Assembly (NCBI RefSeq): GCF_002938435.1
Contig: NZ_POQT01000035.1
Coordinates: forward strand, 1 to 48,173
Direction: 5' to 3'
Length of the DNA stretch: 48,173 nt
Source: Blastococcus saxobsidens
Lineage (GTDB): Bacteria > Actinomycetota > Actinomycetes > Mycobacteriales > Geodermatophilaceae
Shown: in pieces, positions 24,969 through 33,238 of the stretch
Numbering within the stretch: position 1 is the first letter of the stretch
Layout of the letters: each line of letters opens with the position of its first letter
Translations under genes and position numbers: made by a program
Notes under the pieces: generated by a model
The model's input: the letters and a program-made list of their open reading frames with translations, nothing else
Told to the model about the DNA's origin: nothing
Databases searched by the model: none

Positions 24969-26681
24969 CTACAGCTGGGCGAGCTCGGCCGCGAGGTCGT
25001 CCAGGCCGAGCGAGCCCTGCGACAGCGCGGCCATGTGCCAGGACTTGAGGTCGAAGGCGGCCCCGCATGCCTGCTGCGCCGCCTCCCGGCCCTCCCGCCA
25101 GGCCCGCTCCCCCAGCTTGTATCCGATCGCCTGGCCGGGGATGCCGAGATAGCGCACGACCTCGCTGTCGAGCATCTCGGCCGGCGCACCGGTGTGCTCG
25201 GCGAGGAAAGCGCGTGCGAGCTCGGGGCTCCAGGGCCGACCGCGGTGCTCCGCCAGCACGCCCTCGGCGTCCTGGGGCACCGCCAGGCGCAGATGCATGC
25301 CGATGTCGATGACCACGCGGATGGCCCGCAGCTGCTGCTCGTCGAGGAAGCCCAGCCGCTCCCCCGGGTCGGCGAAGTAGCCGAGCTCGTCCATCAGCCG
25401 CTCGGCGTAGAGCGCCCAGCCCTCCGCGTCGGCGCTGACCTGCCCGATCGAGGTCTGGTACGTCGAGAGCTGCCCGGAGACCAGCGCCCACTGCGCCAAC
25501 TGGAGGTGGTGGCCGGGGACCCCCTCGTGGTACCAGGTCGAGACCAGGTCCCAGAGCGGGAAGCGGGTGCGACCGAGCGTGGGCAGCCAGGTACGGCCCG
25601 GCCGGGAGAAGTCCTGCGCCGGCCGGGTGTAGTACGGCGCCGCCGCGCTGCCGGGCGGGGCGATCATCGCCTCCACCCGGCGGATCGGCTCTGCCAGGTC
25701 GAAGTGCTCGCCGTCGAGCTCGGTGATCGTCCGGTCCATCAGGGCCTGGAGGTGGGCCCGGATGGCCTCGACCCCCTCGACCGCCGGGCCGTGGTCGTGC
25801 AACCACCGCCGGGCCTCCGCCGGCGTCCCGCCGGCCAGTACCTTCCCGGCCGCCAGCTCCTGCTCGTCGAGGATCCGCCGGTGCTCCGCCCAGCCCCAGG
25901 CGTACGCATCCTCCAGTCCGGATCCGGCGCCGAGGTCCGATCCGGTCCAGCGCCGCACGGCGAGGGCGTAGCGCTCCCGTCCGACGGCGTCCGGCGTGCC
26001 CGCGGTCGCCGGTGCGTACTCATCGCGGAGGAAGTCGCGGACCTCGGCGACCGCCGCATCCGCCGCGGCCGCCGACGCGCGCAGCTCCTCGCCCAGCCGT
26101 GCGGGGCCGTCGGCCACGAAGGTGGTGAAGTACGGCCCGGCGAGCCACTCGTCCAGCTGTCCCACCACGGTGGCGACCTGACGCGGAGCGGCCAGAAGAC
26201 CCCGGCGGACGCCCTCGCGCAGCGACTCGGCGAAGCCGCGGTAGGCCTCGGGGACGCGGGCCAACCGCCGGCCGACGACCTCCCAGTCCTCCTCACCCGC
26301 CGTCGGCATCAACGCGAACACCTGCCGGGTGGAGTGGATCGGCGAGAAGAGGTTCGACAGCGTCCGGTAGCCCTCGCCGGCCTCGTGCACGGCGAGCTGC
26401 GCCGACAACCGCTCCCGCAGCAGCCGCGCGCACCGGCGCTCCACCGCGTCCTCGACCGGCCCCAGGGCGTCGAGCGCGGCCAGCGTGCGCCGGTCGAGTT
26501 CGGCGTCGGCCTCGAGCCCGGCGGGCGAGAAGTCGGGCAGCCGGTCGTCGCCGGGACGACTGCCCAGCGACGTGGCGACGATCGGGTCGAGATCGCACAC
26601 GGCCTCGACGTACCGGTCGGCGACCTGTCTCGGGGTGGTGGGGCGGGTGGGCGACGGCGGGGCGGGGAGCGGACCGGTCAA
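24969..26681 (-). CDS. DUF885 family putative metallohydrolase
   Basis: 570 residues from TTG 26681, which overlaps the nitrobindin-like stop by four bases (TTGA). DUF885 proteins resemble M32/M3-like zinc carboxypeptidases: the zinc motif is in STWYHEGVPGHHLQLAQW (near residue 382) with a likely third ligand in GQVSADAEGWALYAERLMDE. Mostly helical, no signal peptide, so cytoplasmic. The substrate is unknown; related proteins have been proposed as peptidases. Third gene of an overlapping three-gene unit with the small membrane protein and the nitrobindin-like protein. Confidence 0.9.
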   Translation of the reverse strand: MTGPLPAPPSPTRPTTPRQVADRYVEAVCDLDPIVATSLGSRPGDDRLPDFSPAGLEADAELDRRTLAALDALGPVEDAVERRCARLLRERLSAQLAVHEAGEGYRTLSNLFSPIHSTRQVFALMPTAGEEDWEVVGRRLARVPEAYRGFAESLREGVRRGLLAAPRQVATVVGQLDEWLAGPYFTTFVADGPARLGEELRASAAAADAAVAEVRDFLRDEYAPATAGTPDAVGRERYALAVRRWTGSDLGAGSGLEDAYAWGWAEHRRILDEQELAAGKVLAGGTPAEARRWLHDHGPAVEGVEAIRAHLQALMDRTITELDGEHFDLAEPIRRVEAMIAPPGSAAAPYYTRPAQDFSRPGRTWLPTLGRTRFPLWDLVSTWYHEGVPGHHLQLAQWALVSGQLSTYQTSIGQVSADAEGWALYAERLMDELGYFADPGERLGFLDEQQLRAIRVVIDIGMHLRLAVPQDAEGVLAEHRGRPWSPELARAFLAEHTGAPAEMLDSEVVRYLGIPGQAIGYKLGERAWREGREAAQQACGAAFDLKSWHMAALSQGSLGLDDLAAELAQL

Positions 26682-27211
26682 CGGAGGCGCTCCAGCCGGG
26701 CCGACATCGTCGGGCGCAGGGGTCCGTCGCCGACGGCGCGGTCGATCGCGTACATGAGCGCGCCCTCGACGATGCCGTACAGCCGCACGGCGCGGCTCAC
26801 CTCCGGGGCATCGGGCGTGCGGGCGACGACGTCGCTGGTCAGCTCCCAGCTGGTCGCGGTCCGGGCGGTGCCCACGTAGATCTCCACCAGCCCGTCCGGA
26901 GCGGCCACGAGCAGCTCGACGTCGTCGTTCCCACGTGGCCGCCAGAACCCGGACTCGCGGACGTCGGGGCCGACGATCTTCCCGTCGTCGGTGAGCCGCC
27001 AGGTCCGCGACTCGTAGGCCAGGAATCCCCGGCCGTCGTGGCCGAACCGGACCCACTGCCCGAACCGGTGGTCGCCGCTGGTGCCGGCGGCCTGACCCTC
27101 CCCGTGCCACTCACCGAGCAGCGGGAGCACCGAGAGGATCTCCTCGGAGACCTCGGCACCGCTGCGGACGTCGGCGGTGTCGGGGACCGGCAGCTCCGTC
27201 TCGCCGCTCAT
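26678..27211 (-). CDS. Nitrobindin-like / DUF1794 beta-barrel protein
   Basis: 177 residues. Ten-stranded FABP-like barrel family; the hallmark GxWxGxG is at residues 33-39 (GEWHGEG) after LSVLPLLG. Nitrobindins bind haem through a C-terminal His; here the last 55 residues contain no His (they end PTMSARLERLR), so haem binding is unlikely and the protein resembles M. tuberculosis Rv0813c, a suspected small-ligand binder. The ATG overlaps the upstream small gene stop (ATGA), and its own stop overlaps the DUF885 start (TTGA). Confidence 0.88.
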   Translation of the reverse strand: MSGETELPVPDTADVRSGAEVSEEILSVLPLLGEWHGEGQAAGTSGDHRFGQWVRFGHDGRGFLAYESRTWRLTDDGKIVGPDVRESGFWRPRGNDDVELLVAAPDGLVEIYVGTARTATSWELTSDVVARTPDAPEVSRAVRLYGIVEGALMYAIDRAVGDGPLRPTMSARLERLR

Positions 27212-27312
27212 CGCCGCGCCCCCTCGGGACGGCGGGACAGGCGGACCGCGCCGTAGCCGGACCCGAGGGCGGCGAGCGCCGACAGGGTGACCAGGACCCA
27301 GGCAGAAACCAT
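27208..27312 (-). CDS. 34-residue single-pass membrane protein
   Basis: MVSAWVLVTLSALAALGSGY gives one membrane segment (about 3-25), followed by the basic tail RLSRRPEGARR. Support: TACGGT lies seven bases upstream of the ATG (leaderless promoter) and the stop overlaps the next ATG by four bases, making this the first cistron of the unit. Function unknown; it could be a genuine small membrane protein or mainly a means of starting translation of the next gene. Confidence 0.6.
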   Translation of the reverse strand: MVSAWVLVTLSALAALGSGYGAVRLSRRPEGARR

Positions 27313-27371
27313 GGGAACCACCGTAGTGACGCCCCTCCCGCGGCACGGCCGGACCCCGCGCACGGCCCCCG

Positions 27372-28562
27372 TCAGCGGCCGGGACGGGTGCGCAGGTAGC
27401 GCCGGCGGGCCAGTGCGGCGACCAGGGTGAGCGGGACGAAGACGAAGGCGGTGGTGCCGAACAGCAGCGCGTAGCGACCGTCCTCGGCGGGGCCGGCGCT
27501 GAGCGCCGCGCCGGTCGCCCCACCGAGGAAGAGGCAGGCGGCGAAGAGGGACACCACCTGGGCCCGCGCCGCGGGCGCCACCGAGGTGGCCCACGTCTGG
27601 AGCGTGGAGTGCATGAACGCCCAGGCGGCGCCCAGGAGGAAGCAGGCCGCCACCCCACCGACCAGGCCGCGCTGGAGGACGAGCACGCCGAAGCCCGCCG
27701 CACCCGCGACGCCACCGATGACCAGCAGCGTGGGTGTGGTCAGCCGCCGGGACAGCAGGCGGACGACGCGCGTGAAGAGCAGCACGGACAGGCCGTAGGC
27801 GGCGACGACGGTGCCGGCCAGCCCCGCACCGCCGGCGATGGACTCCTCCACCCCGGGCGCGATGAAGGTGAGGACGCCGGTCAGCGCGGCGCCCTCCACG
27901 AAGCCCAGGACCAGGACCAGCGCGGTCCACGGCTCGCGCACCGCCGACAGCAGGGCGCGCACCGGGTGGGCGGCGCCCGGTACACGCGGCAGCTCGGGCA
28001 GGGTGCGCAGCAGCAGCGCGAGGACCACGCCGGCCGCCGCCGTCCCCGCGAACGCCCACCGCCAGCTGATCAGCTCCGCCGCCCAGCCGGCCGCCAGCGT
28101 GGCTGCCGCCATACCGACGGCGACCCCCGCCATGAGGTCGGCCAGCGGCTGCTGGCGGCGCTCGACCGGGACGGTCGCACCGACGTACGTCAGCGTGGAC
28201 GGGATGGCTGCCGCGAACAGCCCGCCGGCGATGCTGCGCAGGACCGTCAGCGTGACCACGTCGGGGGCGAGCGCGGAGACCAGCCCCACGATCCCGGCAC
28301 CGGCCAGGGTGAGCCGCAGGGTGCGGACCGTGCCCACGCGCGCGGAGACGATGCCCCAGACCGGCTGCATCAGCCCGTAGGTCAGGTAGTAGACGCTGGC
28401 GACCACGGTCACCTCGGCCACCGACACGCGGAGGTCGGCGGCGATGACCAGCAGCATGGGCGCGATCGTCGAGCGGTCCAGGGAGCTGGCCAGGTTGACG
28501 CCCTGCAGCCCGCGCAGCTGGCCCCGCGCGAGGTCCGGCTGCGGGTCGTGGACCGCGCTCAC
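27372..28562 (-). CDS. MFS transporter, 12 TM
   Basis: 396 residues from GTG 28562. Twelve hydrophobic segments in two halves, with VWGIVSARVGTVRTLRLTLA as motif A region and RSIAGGLFAAAIPSTLTYVG in TM4-5. It begins NLASSLDRSTIAPMLLVIAA, typical of the sugar/drug MFS group related to AraJ/YdhP. It probably exports small molecules by proton antiport; substrate unknown. Divergent from the PAS-SpoIIE gene with 234 bp between, GC-rich and without a clear regulator site. Confidence 0.88.
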   Translation of the reverse strand: MSAVHDPQPDLARGQLRGLQGVNLASSLDRSTIAPMLLVIAADLRVSVAEVTVVASVYYLTYGLMQPVWGIVSARVGTVRTLRLTLAGAGIVGLVSALAPDVVTLTVLRSIAGGLFAAAIPSTLTYVGATVPVERRQQPLADLMAGVAVGMAAATLAAGWAAELISWRWAFAGTAAAGVVLALLLRTLPELPRVPGAAHPVRALLSAVREPWTALVLVLGFVEGAALTGVLTFIAPGVEESIAGGAGLAGTVVAAYGLSVLLFTRVVRLLSRRLTTPTLLVIGGVAGAAGFGVLVLQRGLVGGVAACFLLGAAWAFMHSTLQTWATSVAPAARAQVVSLFAACLFLGGATGAALSAGPAEDGRYALLFGTTAFVFVPLTLVAALARRRYLRTRPGR

Positions 28563-28796
28563 CCGCGCCCCCCGCTCGCCCGGGCCGCCGGCTCCGCCGC
28601 CGCTGCGGGCCCTCCACCGGGGCGGGACGGTGCCACGGAGGACATGATGCCCGTCGCCGTTCCGGCCCGGTCCGCGAGCCCTCGACCGGCCGACCGTCGG
28701 TGCGGCGGGCGCGACCGGCGAGGATGATGGACGACCGAGGCGTCGTGGCGCCGGTCCGGGCACCCACCCCCGAGCGGACGAGGAGCAGACATCGAG

Positions 28797-30557
28797 ATGG
28801 CCGAGGCCGGCCCCGGCGGGACGGTGCCGACCGCGGCGGACCAGGCGCTGCCCGGGACGCCCTCCTGGTACTCGGTGCTGCACGACTCCCAGTTCATGTT
28901 CGCCGCCGTCTGCGAGCTCGACGGCCGGCTGCTGACGGCCAACCTGCTCGCCGTCGAGGGCCGTGGCTTCGACCGCGCTGCGCAGCTGGGCCGGATGTTC
29001 TGGGACACCGGGTGGTGGACCGGGAGCGCCGAGGTGCAGGACCGCGTCCGGCGCTGGTGCCTGCAGGTGGCCGCGGGCGGCGAGCCCGTCCGCGCGGTCA
29101 CGGAGTTCTTCCTCGCCGACGGCACCCGGCGGGTCGCCGACTTCACCCTGCAGCTGGTGCGCGAGCGCGAGCGGCCGCAGTACCTGCTGGCCACCGGCAT
29201 GGACATCACCGACCGGCTGGACAGCGAACGGACGGTCGCCGAGGCCCGCGCCGCGGGCGCGGAGGCCTCCGCGCTGCGCCGGATCGCGGCCACCCGTGCG
29301 CGGGACCTCGAGGTCCTGCGCGAGACCGAGGCCAAGCTGAGCCGCACCCTGGCGATCAGCGAGCGCGTCCTGGCCAACGTGGCCGACGGCATCTACGGCC
29401 TGGACGCCGACGGCCGGGTGGAGTTCCTGAATCCGTCCGCCGTGCGCCTGACCGGCTACCCCGCCGCCCAGCAGCTGGGCCACGACCAGCACGGGCTCAT
29501 CCACGGCCACCGCCGCGACGGCTCCCCCTACCCGCGGGAGGAGTGCCCGGTCTGGCGCGCGCTGCGCACCGGCCGGACCGTCGTCGCCGACGACGAGGTC
29601 TTCTGGCGCAGCGACGGCACGGCCATGCCGGTGGAGATGGTCGTCGTGCCCACCCTGGAGGACGGCGTGCAGACGGGCGTCGTCGTCTCCTTCCGCGATC
29701 TCAGCGAGCGGCGGGCCGCCCAGCAGCAGTCCGCCGAGCTGGCCGAGCTGTCGGCGCGCGCGGCCAGCGAGCGCGCCCTGTCCGACCGGCTGCAGCAGTC
29801 GCTGCTCACTCCCCCACCCGAGCCCGACCACCTGCAGATCGCCGTGCGCTACCGCCCGGCCGCGCACGAGGCCCAGGTGGGCGGCGACTGGTACGACGCG
29901 TTCCTGCAGCCCGACGGCGCCACCGTGCTGGTCATCGGCGACGTCGTGGGACACGACAGCAGCGCGGCCGCGGCCATGGGCCAGCTCCGCGGGCTGCTGC
30001 GGGCGCTCGCCTACGACTCCGACGGCGGCCCGGCGGCGGTCCTCACCCGGGCGGAGCGGGCCGCCCGGGGCCTGGCCGTCTCGGCGATGGCCACCGGGGT
30101 GGTCGCCCGCGTCGAGCGCCATCCCGACGTCCCGGTCAGCGGGATGCGGCTGCTGCGGTGGAGCAACGCCGGTCACCTGCCGCCGCTGCTCCTGGCGCCG
30201 GACGGAACGGTCACCGAGCTCGCCACCCGGCCCGAGCTGATGCTCGGCATCGACCCGGATGCCCCCCGCACCGACCACGTCGCCGACCTGCCCGACCACC
30301 ACACGCTGCTGCTGGTCACCGACGGGCTGGTGGAGCGCCGCGACATCGACCTGGACGAGGGCACCGCCCGGCTGGTCGAGGCGCTGCGCGACCTGGGCGA
30401 CCGCCCGCTGGAGGACCTGCTCGACACCGTCCTGGACCGGCTGCTGCCCGACGCCGGAGCGGACGACGTCGCCATCGTCGCGGTGCGCACCTTCCCCGAG
30501 GACCGCCCGCGACCGCCGGAGGCCGGCCCCAACCGGGTCCCGCCCGGCGTGGACTGA
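28797..30557 (+). CDS. PAS-PAS-SpoIIE serine phosphatase
   Basis: 586 residues, cytoplasmic. PAS 1 about 20-140 (FMFAAVCELDGRLLTANLLA), a coiled linker about 140-185, PAS 2 about 185-305 (VLANVADGIYGLDADGRVEF) and a PP2C-type SpoIIE domain about 340-580 with metal motifs QVGGDWYDAF, VIGDVVGHDSSAAAAMGQLR, LLLVTDGLVERRD and GADDVAIVAV. Such RsbU/RsbP-like proteins dephosphorylate anti-anti-sigma factors to release a sigma factor, or act in partner switching; no STAS or anti-sigma kinase gene is adjacent. PAS domains suggest a redox, light or ligand input, unresolved. Confidence 0.93.
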   Translation: MAEAGPGGTVPTAADQALPGTPSWYSVLHDSQFMFAAVCELDGRLLTANLLAVEGRGFDRAAQLGRMFWDTGWWTGSAEVQDRVRRWCLQVAAGGEPVRAVTEFFLADGTRRVADFTLQLVRERERPQYLLATGMDITDRLDSERTVAEARAAGAEASALRRIAATRARDLEVLRETEAKLSRTLAISERVLANVADGIYGLDADGRVEFLNPSAVRLTGYPAAQQLGHDQHGLIHGHRRDGSPYPREECPVWRALRTGRTVVADDEVFWRSDGTAMPVEMVVVPTLEDGVQTGVVVSFRDLSERRAAQQQSAELAELSARAASERALSDRLQQSLLTPPPEPDHLQIAVRYRPAAHEAQVGGDWYDAFLQPDGATVLVIGDVVGHDSSAAAAMGQLRGLLRALAYDSDGGPAAVLTRAERAARGLAVSAMATGVVARVERHPDVPVSGMRLLRWSNAGHLPPLLLAPDGTVTELATRPELMLGIDPDAPRTDHVADLPDHHTLLLVTDGLVERRDIDLDEGTARLVEALRDLGDRPLEDLLDTVLDRLLPDAGADDVAIVAVRTFPEDRPRPPEAGPNRVPPGVD

Positions 30558-30696
30558 GCGGTCGCGGCCCGCAGGACCTCGGCCGACCGGCCGCGAGCTC
30601 GCCTCCTGTCGGGTCGGTGGAGGACGGCGACCGCTACTGCGACCGGGCGATGGCCGACCTCGCCGGGCTGATCGGGTCCTGAGCCCGGACGCGGCA

Positions 30697-30728
30697 GCGC
30701 CCGCCCCGGCGGCTGCCGGGACGGGCGC
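30697..30728 (+). terminator. Terminator after the SpoIIE gene
   Basis: GCGCCCG with CGGGCGC and CCCGGC with GCCGGG, one C-A mismatch between them and a GGCT loop: a 13-pair stem. It lies 140 bp after the phosphatase stop and just before repeat copy C. Confidence 0.65.
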
Positions 30729-30745
30729 ACTGTCACCCGATGGAG

Positions 30746-30806
30746 CGGCCCCCCTTCAGGGCCCCGCCCTGAGCCTGCGAAGGGTGGGTGGAAGGGGGGT
30801 CCTTCA
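30746..30806 (-). repeat. Dispersed post-stop hairpin element, copy C
   Basis: Stem CCCCCCTTC (30749-30757) with GAAGGGGGG (30791-30799), internal GGGCCCCGCCC and a GAGCCTGCGA centre close to that of copy B. On the minus strand it begins with the TGA of the DUF1416 gene (30806-30804), then AGGACCCCCC. It sits between convergent genes. Confidence 0.8.
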
Positions 30807-31097
30807 GTCGATGACGATGGTGGTCTCGTTCAGCCCGAGCTCGGCGTCGACGACCCGCTCGCCCTTGCCGACCGCAGCCAGCGAGCGGACCTTCCAGGCG
30901 CCCGGGGCGGCGAAGAACCGGAACTCGCCCTCCGGTGTGGTGACCACCTCGGCGGTGAACTCGTCGGTGGAGTCCAGCAGCCGGACGTAGGCGCCGGCGA
31001 CCGGGGCCCCGTCGTGCCAGACCGAACCCTGGATCACCGTCTGCGTGCTCAGGTCGATCCCGGCGAGGGAACCGCCCTGCTTCGGGGCACCGCACAT
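30804..31097 (-). CDS. sseC: DUF1416 protein (SseC-like), partner of the sulfurtransferase
   Basis: 97 residues. DUF1416 motif: MCGAPKQGGSLAGIDLSTQ at the N-terminus, then a transthyretin-like beta-sandwich (GSVWHDGAPVAGAYVRLLD, EGEFRFFAAPGAWKVRSLA) and the end LGLNETTIVID. It is always found just after a CysA-type thiosulfate sulfurtransferase in actinobacteria and probably acts with it in sulfur metabolism. It starts 6 bp after the cysA stop, so it is co-transcribed. Its single Cys2 is conserved in the family. Its stop codon opens repeat copy C. Confidence 0.92.
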   Translation of the reverse strand: MCGAPKQGGSLAGIDLSTQTVIQGSVWHDGAPVAGAYVRLLDSTDEFTAEVVTTPEGEFRFFAAPGAWKVRSLAAVGKGERVVDAELGLNETTIVID

Positions 31098-31103
31098 GTC
31101 AGC

Positions 31104-31931
31104 TCACTTCTCGATCGGGACGCCGACGAGCGAGCCGTACTCGACCCAGCTGCCGTCGTAGTTCTTGACGTCGGTCTTGCCGAGGAGCTCGCGCAGCACG
31201 AACCAGGTGTGGCTCGAGCGCTCGCCGATCCGGCAGTAGGCGATGGTCGGCCTGTTCTCGTCGTAGCCCTGCTCGGCGTAGAGGGCGGCCAGCTGCTCGT
31301 CGCTCTTGAAGGTGCCGTCCTCGTTGGCGGCCTTGCTCCACGGGATGTTGATCGCCGTGGGCACGTGACCGGCCCGCTGCGACTGCTCCTGGGGCAGGTG
31401 CGCGGGGGCGAGGATCTTGCCGGAGAACTCGTCGGGCGACCGGACGTCGACGAGGTTCTTGCTGCCGATCGCGGCCACGACCTCGTCGCGGAAGGCGCGG
31501 ATGGAGAGGTCGGGCTCGCTCGCCACGTACCGGGTGGCGGGGCGGTCGACGACGTCCTTCGACAGCGGGCGCCCGTCGAGCTCCCACTTCTTGCGGCCGC
31601 CGTCCATGAGCTTCACCGACTGGTGGCCGTAGATCTTGAAGTACCAGTAGGCGTAGGCGGCGAACCAGTTGTTGTTGCCGCCGTACAGGATCACGGTGTC
31701 GTCGTTGCTGATGCCCTTCGCCGACAGCAGCGCCTCGAACGCGGACTTGTCGAGGTAGTCGCGGCGCAGCGGGTCCTGCAGATCCTGCTTCCAGTCGAGC
31801 TTGACGGCGCCCTCGATGTGGCCGCCGTCGTAGGCGCTGGTGTCCTCGTCGACCTCGACGAAGACGATGCCGGGCGTGCCCAGGTTGTCCTGGACCCAGT
31901 CGGCGGTGACGAGCACGTCGTTGCGGCTCAT
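31104..31931 (-). CDS. cysA: Thiosulfate sulfurtransferase (tandem rhodanese)
   Basis: 275 residues, two rhodanese domains (about 5-125 and 150-270). The N-terminal domain (VLVTADWVQDNLGTPGIVFV) is structural; the C-terminal domain holds the active-site loop TIAYCRIGERSSHTWFVL with catalytic Cys near residue 232. It transfers sulfur from thiosulfate to cyanide or thiol acceptors. GGAGGA precedes the ATG. The 142-bp gap upstream carries a cysteine-rich leader peptide, a plausible cysteine attenuator. The pair corresponds to M. tuberculosis cysA2-sseC2. The name cysA here is the mycobacterial usage, not the sulfate ABC ATPase. Confidence 0.93.
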   Translation of the reverse strand: MSRNDVLVTADWVQDNLGTPGIVFVEVDEDTSAYDGGHIEGAVKLDWKQDLQDPLRRDYLDKSAFEALLSAKGISNDDTVILYGGNNNWFAAYAYWYFKIYGHQSVKLMDGGRKKWELDGRPLSKDVVDRPATRYVASEPDLSIRAFRDEVVAAIGSKNLVDVRSPDEFSGKILAPAHLPQEQSQRAGHVPTAINIPWSKAANEDGTFKSDEQLAALYAEQGYDENRPTIAYCRIGERSSHTWFVLRELLGKTDVKNYDGSWVEYGSLVGVPIEK

Positions 31932-32073
31932 GGATGGTCCTCCGGATGATCGGTGTGCGGTCGGTCGGTCAGGCGGTGCGGGGACGACGCGGATCGCTCG
32001 AGCGCGGGACTCACGGGGGAATGGGGCATCCCGACGTCGCGGAGAGCGCGTCTGGACGGTGCGGTGCCGCCCT

Positions 32074-32148
32074 CTACAGGGCCGGACACAGGCAGCTGCC
32101 GACGCGGCACAGGTCCACTGTGCGGCGCGAGGTCAGCAGGATGCCCAC
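32074..32148 (-). CDS. Cysteine-rich leader peptide upstream of cysA-sseC
   Basis: GTG plus 23 codons and TAG encodes MGILLTSRRTVDLCRVGSCL followed by CPAL. The LTSRRTVDL...C pattern and three Cys codons in eight match actinobacterial leader peptides before sulfur genes; in mycobacteria such leaderless Cys-rich ORFs sense cysteine by attenuation (established). TACCCT (32160-32155 on the minus strand) lies six bases before the GTG, so the mRNA begins at the start codon. The promoter lies at the very end of the thioredoxin gene. Between this stop and cysA are 142 bp. Confidence 0.8.
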   Translation of the reverse strand: MGILLTSRRTVDLCRVGSCLCPAL

Positions 32149-32154
32149 GGCGCG

Positions 32155-32160
32155 AGGGTA
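32155..32160 (-). promoter_or_regulatory. -10 hexamer of the leaderless Cys peptide-cysA transcript
   Basis: Minus-strand TACCCT, then CGCGCC and the GTG of the leader peptide. Confidence 0.55.
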
Positions 32161-32165
32161 GCCGA

Positions 32166-32519
32166 TCACGTGGACGCCCCTCCGTGGGCGTCCACCAGGG
32201 CGGCGAGTTCCGCGAACCCGGGCGCGCCGGTGCCGCGGTGCACCACCCGCCCGGCCCGGTCGAGGAAGAGGAGCGTCGGCGTGCTGCGCACGTCCAGCTC
32301 GCGCACCTCCTCGAGATGGCTCTCGGCGTCGACGTGCACGGTGGCCAGCCCAGGGCGCGTGGCGCGCAGCCGGTCCAGCCGCGCCTTCGTCGCGCGGCAC
32401 GGGCCGCAGAACGCCGTCGAGAACTGGACGACGGTGAGCGCCGCATCCGCAGGGCGCACGCCGAGCCGCTCGAGGACCGGGGAGCCGGCCAGGCCTCGCC
32501 CCTCCGCTCGTCCGGTCAC
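32166..32519 (-). CDS. Thioredoxin-fold protein (ThiX-like)
   Basis: 117 residues. Thioredoxin fold with active site FSTAFCGPCRATKARLDRLR (CGPC) and cis-proline segment DVRSTPTLLFLDRAGRVVHR. No signal peptide or anchor, so cytoplasmic. The first 25 residues are an extra basic leader. It corresponds by position to Rv0816c (thiX). It precedes the leader peptide and cysA on the same strand and follows DUF2993 and the membrane gene on that strand, so sulfur relay is a sensible context. Start GTG 32519. Confidence 0.9.
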   Translation of the reverse strand: MTGRAEGRGLAGSPVLERLGVRPADAALTVVQFSTAFCGPCRATKARLDRLRATRPGLATVHVDAESHLEEVRELDVRSTPTLLFLDRAGRVVHRGTGAPGFAELAALVDAHGGAST

Positions 32520-32548
32520 GCCTGACCCAACCGGGCCGGTCCGGGCCG

Positions 32549-33238
32549 CTATTCCGCGCTGAGCACCGTGGTGTCGGCCTCGACCCGCACGTCGACGCCG
32601 TCGTCGGCCGGGGCGACGCCGGTGAGCCGCAGGCCGAACGGCAGCTCCACCCGGTAGCGGAGGTCGAGCAGGTCGGCGACCCGCCCGACCAGGATCCGCG
32701 GGATCTCGACGCCGGCGCCGGATGCGTCCGCCACCTCCACCACGACCTCGTCGCCGTCCAGGCCCACCGTGCCGGAGGCGGTCAGCGGCAGCGAGTAGCC
32801 CAGCAGGTCGACCGTCCTGGTGATGCGTAGGTCCTCGCCCTCGCGCTGCAGGGTCGTGTCGCCACCCAGCTCGGCGGCCAGGAGCTCGTAGGACAGGGTC
32901 GCCGTGCCGTCGATGCGGTCGACCGGTACCTCCCGCACCTCCCCGGACAGCACCGAGGACAGCGGCAACCGGACCCCGCGCAGGGCGATGTCGGCCTCCG
33001 TGCCCTCGGGGCGGCCCAGCTCCTCGGCGGTCAGCGAGATCCGCACCTCCTCGTACCGGCCGCCGAAGGCCTGGGTCAGGAACGGGAAGCCGCGGATGTC
33101 CACGTCCGGCTCGCCGGCCAGCCCGCCGCGGTCCGCGAGCTGCTGGGCCACCTGCCCCTCGGCGACGCCCACCGCCACCCGGTCGACCAGGACCGACAAC
33201 CCCAGGACCAGCAGCACCAGGACCGCGAGGACCTTCAC
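32549..33238 (-). CDS. DUF2993 envelope protein (LmeA-like)
   Basis: 229 residues from GTG 33238, which overlaps the upstream stop (GTGA). N-terminal membrane anchor or signal (VKVLAVLVLLVLGLSVLVDR), no lipobox Cys. The rest is a beta-rich LEA/TULIP-like domain: VDIRGFPFLTQAFGGRYEEV is the DUF2993 signature, then RGVRLPLSSVLSGEVREVPV and a C-terminal LPFGLRLTGVAPADDGVDV. Mycobacterial LmeA (Rv0817c, same position) supports lipomannan elongation in the periplasm. Whether this genus makes lipomannan by the same route is not shown here. Confidence 0.87.
   Translation of the reverse strand: MKVLAVLVLLVLGLSVLVDRVAVGVAEGQVAQQLADRGGLAGEPDVDIRGFPFLTQAFGGRYEEVRISLTAEELGRPEGTEADIALRGVRLPLSSVLSGEVREVPVDRIDGTATLSYELLAAELGGDTTLQREGEDLRITRTVDLLGYSLPLTASGTVGLDGDEVVVEVADASGAGVEIPRILVGRVADLLDLRYRVELPFGLRLTGVAPADDGVDVRVEADTTVLSAE

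Noticed and set aside
30617..30682. A GTG-started 21-codon frame (ending MADLAGLIGS) with fully G/C third positions between the SpoIIE gene and its terminator
   Set aside because: No Shine-Dalgarno or promoter hexamer and no recognisable family; it may be a gene remnant or chance. Not listed as a gene.
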